DNA of 64,000 bases from Tritrichomonas musculus. Taxonomy: Eukaryota; Parabasalia; Tritrichomonadida; Tritrichomonadidae. Made by a program: the position numbers and the translations under genes. The DNA lies in NCBI GenBank assembly GCA_039105265.1, contig JAPFFF010000056.1, positions 1 through 64,000 of the forward strand, written 5' to 3'. Shown here in pieces: positions 44,801 to 52,900 of this stretch; positions within the stretch are counted from its first letter, which is position 1, and every line of letters starts with the position of its first letter. The notes under the pieces were generated by a model that was not told the origin of the DNA, searched no databases, and saw only the letters and a list, made by a program, of their open reading frames with translations.

Positions 44801-47187
44801 TGTGTCATATTAGTGATCCAATCATCTGACACTCCGCATTCACTAGATAAATACTCAAGAAGCTTACGGTGCTGGACGTCAATACTATCACCCTCTTTGA
44901 TGGGTTCCGCTTTGGGGTCCGGTCCTGGGATGTCCGCTAATGGCTTTGCTTGAGGTGGTACTTTGGGTTCCGCTTTGGGCTTCGCTTGGGACTTCGATTG
45001 AGGCTTCGCTTTGGACTTCGACTGGGGTTCCGATCCTGGAATGTCCCCTAATGGTTCCGCTTTGGGCTTTGCTTTGGACTTCGACTGGGACTTCGCTTTG
45101 GACTTCGACTGGGGTTCTGATCCTGGAATGTCCCCTAATGGTTCCGCTTTGGGTGGTACTTTGGGTTCCGCTTTGGGTTCCGGTCCTGGGATATCCGCTA
45201 ATGGCTTCGCTTTGGACTTCGATTGAGGCTTCGCTTTGGACTTCGACTGGGGCTTCGGGATTGGATCTCCTTGGGGTTCCAAATATTTACGCAGGTCTCT
45301 GAAGAAAGTATCGACAATAGGTTTAAGTCTTGCTTTAATTTTTTCACGATCACGTTTCTTATCGTCGTATGTATTCCAAATATCTATCATGCTACGCACT
45401 TCATTTACTAACTCCTCATTATACGCATCTGGATTAGTGATGACATGTTTCATATTAGTGATGTCTTCATCTGGTATTTTGAAATATACACGTATAAATG
45501 TATAAAACTTAATGAATTCGCGGTTCGGGCCAGATTCGGGTTCAGGAATATTCCATAATGATTTCGCGATAGGGACTTCGCTAGGGACTTCGCTAGGGAC
45601 TTCGCTTGGATCTCCTTGGTGTTCCGATCCTGGGATATCCCCTAATGGTTCCTGTTTGGGTTTTGCTTTGGGTTCCGGTCCTGGGATGTCCGCCAATGGC
45701 TTTGCTTTGGGTGGTACTTTGGGTTCCGATCCTGGGATATCCCCTAATGGTTCCTGTTTGGGTGGTACTTTGGGTTTCAAATATTTTTGCAGATTATAAC
45801 TCGCGAAGAAACCGGGAAAACTAGTCAGATCCAGATCATCGAGTAAACCGAGCATATGAGGTACTATTGTACGCATCGGTTCGTGATCATAGAACACTTT
45901 TCTCAAGTTTCGGAGGAAATTTAGTATCTCATCATTATACATATCTGGATTATTGATGACATGTACCATATTAGTGATGTATTCATCTGATATATCGTAG
46001 TCATGTAAAGCCATAAGAAGCTCACGATATGTGGGGTCCTTGGCTTTACCAACGATATTTATAAGCTCTTGGGGTTGCAGATAAAAATCCGAATCTGTGA
46101 AGAACTCGTAGGCGAGAGTACCAAGCCGACTCTTCAAACGTTTAACCTGATTAGGATCATTAAAGTTGGTAATAGACTCCCAAGCACTTTTCAGATCATT
46201 GAGTATACGTAAGCCTTCTGCTTTGTAAGCATATGAATTTTCGATACCCCATTTCAACTTTTGGATTTCTTCATCTGACCCTTTGCGTTTACTAGATAAA
46301 AACTCGAGGATCTTACGGTATGTCGGGTGTTGATCTCTAGTAACAATCGCTTGGGCCCATAAATATAGACCTATATCTTTGAAGTAAGTCGTGACATAAT
46401 TCATAAGACTTTGCTTCAAACGATCAACCTGATTAGGATTATTAAAGTCGGTAGACGCCCAAGCGCGTTTCATCTCATCGATAGCATTTACTATCTCTGG
46501 TACGTATGATTCTATATAAGTGAGGACTTGTATAATATTTTTCACGACTTCAATCGATATACCACATTCACTATATAAAAACTTAATGACCTCACGGGTT
46601 GTGGGATCCTGTATCTTATAATCATTAAGAGTTCTAATCGGCTCGGGTAACATATATGAACCAATATCCATGAATTTGGGGAGATGCTGCATAAACTTTT
46701 CCTTCACACTTTTTGCATGAGCATCATCAGATTTATAAAAGTAGTATCTATCCCAAGCTTCAAGCACCTCCTTGACTGCCTGTTTTATCTCATCGCCAAA
46801 CAATTCTGGCCTATCGATGACGTACTTCATACCACGGATGCCAAAATCTGATTCACCGCATTCAGTATATAAAAACGGAATGAACTCCTCGGTTGAGAAA
46901 TCCGGGATTTTATACTGTGGGTCAATCAAATATTGGTTCAGATCTCTTAACTTGTCTGCAGTATCATTAACACCACTATTTAAAGGTGGTTTACCATTTC
47001 TAGATGAATCGTACATGGCTTTCAGATCATCGAGTATTTTTTCTACCTCTTTATTGAACAAACCTGAATGATATTCGACGAACCTTATATTATGGATGAT
47101 CCCATTTGGTACTCCACGTAAATGTAAATAAATAAGAAACTCACGGGTTGTGCGATCCTGGACTTCCTTACTAATACGGGTAAGCAT
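41878..47187 (-). CDS. Giant repeat protein, 1769 aa (element E)
   Basis: The N-terminal two thirds contain about nine helical repeats of roughly 90 residues (pattern RKLLEFLSSECGVSDExIxNMxHVINNPxxYxxEIxNAIxxM...YFxxxxxYL). The later ones are separated by low-complexity spacers of PLADIPG and PLGDIPGS units with Lys/Pro/Glu. From about residue 1380 comes the domain shared with the 886- and 791-aa proteins (IINGNYRIKYIPDAARRD, DLNGDLVDDIVLVDKRG, INGYQLVQASPYKK). It is head-to-head with the fibre gene. It is twice the length of its relatives through repeat growth. Likely a large surface or attachment component (inference). Confidence 0.85.
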   Translation of the reverse strand: MLTRISKEVQDRTTREFLIYLHLRGVPNGIIHNIRFVEYHSGLFNKEVEKILDDLKAMYDSSRNGKPPLNSGVNDTADKLRDLNQYLIDPQYKIPDFSTEEFIPFLYTECGESDFGIRGMKYVIDRPELFGDEIKQAVKEVLEAWDRYYFYKSDDAHAKSVKEKFMQHLPKFMDIGSYMLPEPIRTLNDYKIQDPTTREVIKFLYSECGISIEVVKNIIQVLTYIESYVPEIVNAIDEMKRAWASTDFNNPNQVDRLKQSLMNYVTTYFKDIGLYLWAQAIVTRDQHPTYRKILEFLSSKRKGSDEEIQKLKWGIENSYAYKAEGLRILNDLKSAWESITNFNDPNQVKRLKSRLGTLAYEFFTDSDFYLQPQELINIVGKAKDPTYRELLMALHDYDISDEYITNMVHVINNPDMYNDEILNFLRNLRKVFYDHEPMRTIVPHMLGLLDDLDLTSFPGFFASYNLQKYLKPKVPPKQEPLGDIPGSEPKVPPKAKPLADIPGPEPKAKPKQEPLGDIPGSEHQGDPSEVPSEVPSEVPIAKSLWNIPEPESGPNREFIKFYTFIRVYFKIPDEDITNMKHVITNPDAYNEELVNEVRSMIDIWNTYDDKKRDREKIKARLKPIVDTFFRDLRKYLEPQGDPIPKPQSKSKAKPQSKSKAKPLADIPGPEPKAEPKVPPKAEPLGDIPGSEPQSKSKAKSQSKSKAKPKAEPLGDIPGSEPQSKSKAKPQSKSQAKPKAEPKVPPQAKPLADIPGPDPKAEPIKEGDSIDVQHRKLLEYLSSECGVSDDWITNMTHVINNPELYVDAIVNAIDNMRKAYARTHLNDTRSVTSLKNLLKQSASMYFRNPNKYLKPQGDPIPKSQPKSKAEPKVPPKAKPLADIPGSVPKAPSKQEPQSKPLADIPGSVPQPKPEVPPQAEPLGDIPGSEPQAKSLGDSIEVQHRKLLKFLSSECGVSDEVINKLIHVINNPNSYNDKILNVIKGLKHRWEIITSKGHDINPGRDQYWKQHIMTDVTTFLKELDLYLNPPGDPIQEPQGDPSVKPKPKPQAKSLRKSLLKSPKKPLGDIPGSVPSGDPSEDSSDDDDEFSEVKYPKYNKILRFLSVVCDISKSFINNIIQVINNSDLYDEEIVNAINEMKQNWDKTDFHSNDQVDELKKRLTMYAKTYFQYPNQYLKLQAIPQGDPSEVPIEEPLGDIPGSVPKVVAPGDPSEVPSEKPLGDIPGSVPKVVAPGDPSKVPSKVPIEEPHIEEEEEEPEFKATSQLISQAMTNISPEIEYTNNNIFSSPKETMAEAPSFIGSDTLNNLKGIAPPDDDDIGNWDHDERTSSFIEDLTQEDPFDPTQLAAEYKAKRRGTTGIRKDKDYERVSDTMHKLKIHNLSKVRDTSKYKRDFLDLIINGNYRIKYIPDAARRDTAHEYCKNHLDADGIPLYRLLPTNAVDPLGNSITDLNGDLVDDIVLVDKRGSPVIINGYQLVQASPYKKAWAAMFKTKSARKLNPFNEWLAGMFQKSLSKVNWETGEYELNAREEMSNMMDTYSKIGLPKPRISKRLTPNSYWASVFSHIWHFFWNQLYKPVEPLRKLTDYLSSANAMFATLYDQPALNTIEASKGKKIAYPDWLLYKKVNSGQYNVDVGEKLQDETQKVIRTHINFTTNESAINEENWTERFKVILNTLAHIVFIQGMRVDPSSAEQKQRDLLQKLYNTAVYGDKKRLKHNRDQYKNNLIRFLDTDVYKNRGYAEYKVDKAQSVEAARKNAVKQYFIDGYAPAEEE
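43430..45790 (-). repeat. PLxDIPGS spacer repeats in the 1769-aa gene
   Basis: Many copies of a unit like GATCCAGGGATATCCCCTAATGG (minus-strand reading PLGDIPGS), alternating with Lys/Ser/Pro units, are spread between helical repeats. They also create long antisense open frames that are not genes. Confidence 0.88.
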
Positions 47188-47205
47188 ACCTTTATTTTAT
47201 AGTAA

Positions 47206-49860
47206 ATGTTCAGTATAGAACAGAGTGGATTTTCAATAAAAGCGTCCACTATTGACGAGTTACTAATAGAATACATCAAAAAGTATGCATGTATGTGTCA
47301 TGCTAATGGGTCCAATGGCTCGAATATAACTGGTCCCAACCAGGAGCAAATCAAGGAACTCATTACGAGTACAGTTGGTGAGCAACTCGAAAAATATGCC
47401 TTAGCCAAGGACCTTGAGTCATATGCTTTGCAAACCCAGCTATTCGACTATGTGAAAACCGAGGATTTCAATACGGAGATGCTGAAGTATGCATCTAGTG
47501 AAGATGTGGATAGTGCCATTGGGGAATTACGTGATTACATCGCCAAAAACTGTGCGCTATCTACTGAAATACCTGAGGTCCCTGAGAACATCGTTACGAG
47601 TGATTCATTGAGTACTGCTTTGGAACCGTACGCGAAGCTTGCGAACTTAGGTGAGTATGCTAAGACCCAGGACTTGCCAGATATGTCCGAGTATGCGAAG
47701 ACCCAGGACTTACAGTCTTATGCGAAGCTTGCGAACTTAGGTGAGTACGTGAAGACCCAAGACCTCCCTGAGATACCCACAGTTCTCAAAAATAGTGAGT
47801 TGCAATTGAACATAAGAGACCAAGTATCAGACGAAATGTTTCAGAAATTGATGGCTGAAGATGTTAAACCATTATCAGCTCAAGCATCAATGTGTTTAAC
47901 AAGTATGGCGGCTAATGAAGGTCTTCAAGCGGCTTTGGATTCTTGTTCCGAACAATATGTTCCAAAAGATGACCTCCCAGCGATTATTGATCAAGTGAAA
48001 GGCTATATCCCAGAGATTATCGAGGGGCAAACAACTATTCAATTCACAATCGCCAATAATACAATTCTTGATTTGGATTACGACCCATATCATGTACTGA
48101 TTGAGCAATATGGGTTGGATATTGTCTCATCAGACAGCTACTATACGGCCCATTATGTTCACGCAGACTATTCGTACAATGACGATGATGATGATAATCT
48201 ACCCTCTCAGATACTGCGCATGGAAGGAAGTGATTCTAGTCTTTGGTATCTGTATAACTCCCATGAGTTAATCAATCCAGGAACTGGTGATACACCGGAA
48301 ATACTGTCATGCTCAATAACCAAAACTGTCGAACCAACAGACAAAAACGCTTATTCGGCGAGATACGTGTCGAACACTTATGCTCTCAAAACGGATATCC
48401 CAGAACCAGTTGACTTGACACCATATTATACTAGTGGTCAGGCTGATGAGAAGTTCGTCGATGAAGATGAGCTCGCATATGAATTAGATAAGTATGAGAC
48501 CAAGGATGTGGCTGATGGGAAGTATGCGAAGCTTGCGAACTTAAGTGAGTACGCTCTCAAAACAGATATCCCTGAGGTACCCACAGATTTGGTTAATGAA
48601 TCTGCACTGAGTACCGCACTATATGGCACTGAATTGAATATTGAATATCCGAATCCAGTTCGTGATTATATATTTGTAAAACCATACTTACCAGAAACCG
48701 ATATACATATGATATTTGATGTTAATTGGGGTTCTAACACGGATTACATTAACAATATACAACATTTTGATTTGATATTCAAGCCTTATGAAAAATATAA
48801 GAGAGGATATAGAATGGTGTTAGATAATGGATCATATATTGTATGGTATGACCGTGGTGAATTTATGGTGTATAATTCAAGTGGTAATACTCAATGGTTA
48901 ATGAATGTCATTAAAGCTCAAATCGAATCACCATTTGTAAAAACTGAGAGTATTACTAATGAAGGTTCCCAACAAATCACAATTCAATGTACACAGAATG
49001 ATCGTGGTTGTGTAGTTCCTGATGATGATGTAAGGAAAGTATTCACTACCGAAACTATTATCGTCAAATTCAAACGAAATGCCGATGATGCATCATATGA
49101 AGAAGCTGAATACGGATACAGTTTATTTAAGAGTTTTAATATGATTTACAAATCAACCAGTGGTGATGCGCCAGCTCTCAGCCCCTCCGGGGATGATGCG
49201 CCAGCTCTCAACCCCTCTGGGGGTGAATTAATAAATATTAATTATAATACCCATATTATCTCATTGAGAGCTGAAGACGATACACTGACCAATATATATG
49301 ATGCATCTATCACATTAATCCGCCGCCGACTTGTGAGCAATGATATGATTACTTCGGTGAAATATGTGACTGATAACTTTGCATTGAAGTCATATGTTGA
49401 TAAACTACACGCAATCGCCAGTACAACCATCACCCACTACTCCCCAATCGAGTCATCGGTTAACACCATCACCGATTTCGTCATTGGAGCCCCAGTATAT
49501 ATGACCGGTAAGGTGTATCATCGTGAGGATTCTAAATGGGTCCCTAGCACTGAAGCTGACACCACTGATTGCATATGTAGTGTGAAGACCACTGGCACCT
49601 GGAAGGAGTATGTTGGTATATGCGTGAGAATCGATGAAGCCAATAGTTGTATCACATTCGCCACTCATGGGGATTACATGGTTAAGGTCGAGGACTCCTC
49701 ATGCTATTCCATTGGGGATGAGGTATTCATCGATAACGCTGATAATAAACTGAAGATACTCACTGGTGAGACCGCGATAACCTCAAAAATAAATCGTATG
49801 ACAGTGGGTATCATAACTGGTATCATCAACGGATCCACATTAGCTGTGTTTAAGGCCTAA
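47206..49860 (+). CDS. Fibre-like protein, 884 aa (element E)
   Basis: MFSIEQSG, TIDELLIEYIKKYACMCH, then coiled repeats YAKLANLGEY and YAKTQDLP, the SDEMFQKLM...ANEGLQAALDSC block and two large central modules. One (about 48026-48230) is almost identical to A's fibre, the other (about 48590-49350) to C's fibre. The C-terminal domain THYSPIES...VYMTGKVY...YVGICVRID is shared with C. A 60-bp tandem hairpin insertion lies at 49165-49224. Phage-tail-fibre-like mosaic; attachment role inferred. Confidence 0.87.
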   Translation: MFSIEQSGFSIKASTIDELLIEYIKKYACMCHANGSNGSNITGPNQEQIKELITSTVGEQLEKYALAKDLESYALQTQLFDYVKTEDFNTEMLKYASSEDVDSAIGELRDYIAKNCALSTEIPEVPENIVTSDSLSTALEPYAKLANLGEYAKTQDLPDMSEYAKTQDLQSYAKLANLGEYVKTQDLPEIPTVLKNSELQLNIRDQVSDEMFQKLMAEDVKPLSAQASMCLTSMAANEGLQAALDSCSEQYVPKDDLPAIIDQVKGYIPEIIEGQTTIQFTIANNTILDLDYDPYHVLIEQYGLDIVSSDSYYTAHYVHADYSYNDDDDDNLPSQILRMEGSDSSLWYLYNSHELINPGTGDTPEILSCSITKTVEPTDKNAYSARYVSNTYALKTDIPEPVDLTPYYTSGQADEKFVDEDELAYELDKYETKDVADGKYAKLANLSEYALKTDIPEVPTDLVNESALSTALYGTELNIEYPNPVRDYIFVKPYLPETDIHMIFDVNWGSNTDYINNIQHFDLIFKPYEKYKRGYRMVLDNGSYIVWYDRGEFMVYNSSGNTQWLMNVIKAQIESPFVKTESITNEGSQQITIQCTQNDRGCVVPDDDVRKVFTTETIIVKFKRNADDASYEEAEYGYSLFKSFNMIYKSTSGDAPALSPSGDDAPALNPSGGELININYNTHIISLRAEDDTLTNIYDASITLIRRRLVSNDMITSVKYVTDNFALKSYVDKLHAIASTTITHYSPIESSVNTITDFVIGAPVYMTGKVYHREDSKWVPSTEADTTDCICSVKTTGTWKEYVGICVRIDEANSCITFATHGDYMVKVEDSSCYSIGDEVFIDNADNKLKILTGETAITSKINRMTVGIITGIINGSTLAVFKA
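49165..49224 (+). repeat. Two tandem 30-bp hairpin units in the E fibre gene
   Basis: Each unit is GATGCGCCAGCTCTCA followed by a CCCC-TCY-GGGG hairpin. Together they add 20 codons (DAPALSPSGD and DAPALNPSGG) that the C fibre lacks between TSG and ELININ. The same unit occurs inverted in the polymerase gene at 50128-50158. Confidence 0.95.
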
Positions 49861-49864
49861 TTCT

Positions 49865-49890
49865 GGGTGTGGTAGAATTCTACCAGACCC
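49865..49890. repeat. 26-bp GAATTC palindrome between fibre and PolB (E)
   Basis: Identical to 38831-38856. The region 49861-49950 between the two convergent stops also holds an inverted copy of the neighbouring 25 bases, at 49900-49925, and GGGATTTCCC, so it may form a compound fold-back. Confidence 0.9.
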
Positions 49891-49950
49891 AATATTTAGT
49901 GGTTATCTCCATGAAATCCGGGTCTGCGGGATTTCCCGTCGACCCAATAT

Positions 49951-52900
49951 TCAATTCGAATTGCATATAATATAGTCCCCTGATGTGAGTCCGTGGATGA
50001 ATGGTGCACAGGATTGGTTCTCGAGGACAATCATTTTGGTGTGAGTCCCGGTGAGAGCATTCTTGTTTACCGTGATCTTGGACATCGTCATCTCACTGAT
50101 TTTGCTCTGGATTTTGTTGCGCATGGTCATCCCCGGAGGGGCTGAGAGCTCGCGCATCATCTGCAGATTGATATTTTTGCCAACCTTCACACCACCATTG
50201 TCGATGATGTCCTTGTAATCATCACTTGTGATATGGTTTTTCTTGAGGGAGACCCCCTTGAGTTTGAGTGCCTTGGTAACCGACCCACTATTAAATATGG
50301 TGTAGCACTTGGGGGCTAACGCTATCATATTCTCACCATATTTCTCAATGCAGAGACCCAGTATTTTCTTCTCATCAGCGATTGTATTTATATTGGGATT
50401 CGGCATGAACTTATATATGTTCTCATCATAGAATACCCTATTCTTGATGATGTATTTGAACTCTTGATCGGACCCCTTGGTATCATCACCAGCAACCGCA
50501 AAATACGCACTATCAGTGTCCCCCTCTATGAAATGGAATCGCTCCACATCAAGGCACTTGTACATGAAGTCGTATATGAATGTGAGATACCAGAATTTGG
50601 CATTATCTAGAGTCCAGAATGATTCCTGAAGGCATGTCGTGCATTTGAAGCTCTTTGGGTTCATCTGGAGTAGATAGTTGTCATCACTCAATTTGGTGCC
50701 ACTGACGTAGTTGTCGTAGATGATATTCTGGAAGGTCTTATCGCGTGAGCATATCTTGATTTTGGAGAACTTCTCGGTGTTCATCCCATCGTACCCATAT
50801 GAGCCATTCATGCTGATCTTGTAGAACTTCTCGTTACCGGATACAGCTCCAGATATGATATCCTGACGGCGTTTCATGAATTCACTAACGAATGGGTTGA
50901 ATCCACGATGAGCCTCGTATGTGGTGAGACTCTTGATATCCTCGATGACAAGTCCATGGTCGAGGAGGAACCAGAGGTAGTAATTCGAGAATGTCTGATA
51001 GGTACCCATTGTATCAACACTCATGGTCAGCTTCCGTTCAGTTTTGTCAACAGATGGGAGCTTATTGCGAGTCATGTAGTCGTGCATATATGGACCAATT
51101 GTGGCCTCATCATTGGTGATATCGAAATTGCGGAATACAGGTGGGAAATTGATGAAGTAGTTGATTTTGGATATTGGGCATTTCAACATGACCTCCGCTT
51201 TGAACAGGAATTTGGGATGATCTTGGTACTTCTGGTTGTTGTTGATGATACCCATACATGTGTTGTAGGTCTTCATATTTTTGACCCCGTCCTTGTACAC
51301 CTCGAATCGCTCCATCATGGAACCTGGCATATACATGACTCCCCCGTGATATGGATTGGCATCATGTTTGGTTGAACTGAATGCAGATGGGTATAAGCTG
51401 TTGAAATCGACTCCAACAATATGAGTCATCGTGTGTGGAGTATCATATGAGATTACCTTGTGATCAACGGCGTTGTATCTAAAACGGTTTATTTTGGTAT
51501 GACCCTTGATGTTGACACGGTGCATGACATTGGATAGACCACCCGTGATGTTGTTCCGTAAGCTGTAATACTCCTGTTCATCGTTGATGAGTGTTGGGAG
51601 ATGCATCATCTTGCAGTACTTCTTCAGCTGAATTCGGAGTTTGGTTATATTGGGGTCATCACGGCTGCGAAGTCTGTTGCATTCCGCACAAGCGAGTTTA
51701 CAGTTACTGAGTTCATGACCGATATCATTATTGATTCTATCGAGAGTAGGTCTGTTGGTCCATGTGAAGTGCTCACCACAGAGATGACACTTGCCAGTAT
51801 CTGGATTGTTGTACATCTCCATGAACTTATCGAATTGCTCCTCACAAACACATTTATCGAGGTTCCTGGGTTTGTCCTTATGAGATTGATTATATTTGAC
51901 ATCCTGGTTATAGTAGTTCTCGCATTTGAATCGCCACCAATCGAGGTTTGGTTTGAATTTGTTAATGGGATTCTGTATGGAGTATTCGGCATTTGGGTCA
52001 AATTCCTTATATGCGAGTGCATACTTGATACAGGATGCATTCTTGCTTAGCGATAGGTTTGAGATGAGGTCCACGTTGTACTGCGCATTGAGTGCAATCA
52101 GGTTGTCGATGGGTTTGATCATCATCTCGACGTCATTATCATTGTATGCAAGTAGGTAGTCCCATCGGGTTTTATAGTTTTTGGCATCCTCGAGATATAG
52201 TTTGTAATCATCTGGTGTCAATGGGTTCTTCTGGTTGAGATAGCTGTAGAACGCTTCATACTCAAATGGCTCTGCTTTTGAGAGGACCTCATTGTAGTTC
52301 TCAGTGTTGATGGCTTCATATGGGAACACACCCTTCGAGCTATTCTCAACTCCCCCGCAAATGATTCCATTTGAGTGCAAAGCCATGCTTTGCCCAAAGT
52401 CTACCCCGAATTGTCGTAATGTACCTCCAGCGACAAATGATTGTGCATCGATGAATCGCAACTTGGTGTCGTATTTGGGAGACTTCAATATGAACTGCTT
52501 CAATGAGGATGTGGTACCAATGATGCTATTGGGCTCAACACTCCATAACGTAGTTCGCTTGGCTGAACTGTAGTTGAGATACTCCTTGAATAGGTTGCTA
52601 TCGAATCTACTCGAGTTGAATCCAAATACGGTTATCACATTCAGGTTGCGATCAATGGTTTTGAGATTGTCAACTGGTTGATTGATGAAGGATTTCATGT
52701 ATTGAACCTTATCGTGATACACCTGCTTGGATTGCTCAAACAACCACTCAATCCACTTGATGATGAACTCAGATGAATCTCTTAATGAGAAGTGCTTTGT
52801 GGTACAACCAGATTGCGATTTGACACATGATGATACACTAAGGGGAATCAGTCGTGAGTTGATGGTTGTGGATGAACCAATAGATGTATTCACAGGCTGT

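Noticed and set aside
43415-45824. Several long antisense frames of 60-150 codons
   Set aside because: They are the reverse reading of the PLxDIPGS/Lys-Pro repeats of the 1769-aa gene.
50908-52159. Antisense frames of up to 155 codons in the E polymerase gene
   Set aside because: They lie wholly inside a conserved polymerase coding region and are not matched opposite the C and D polymerases.
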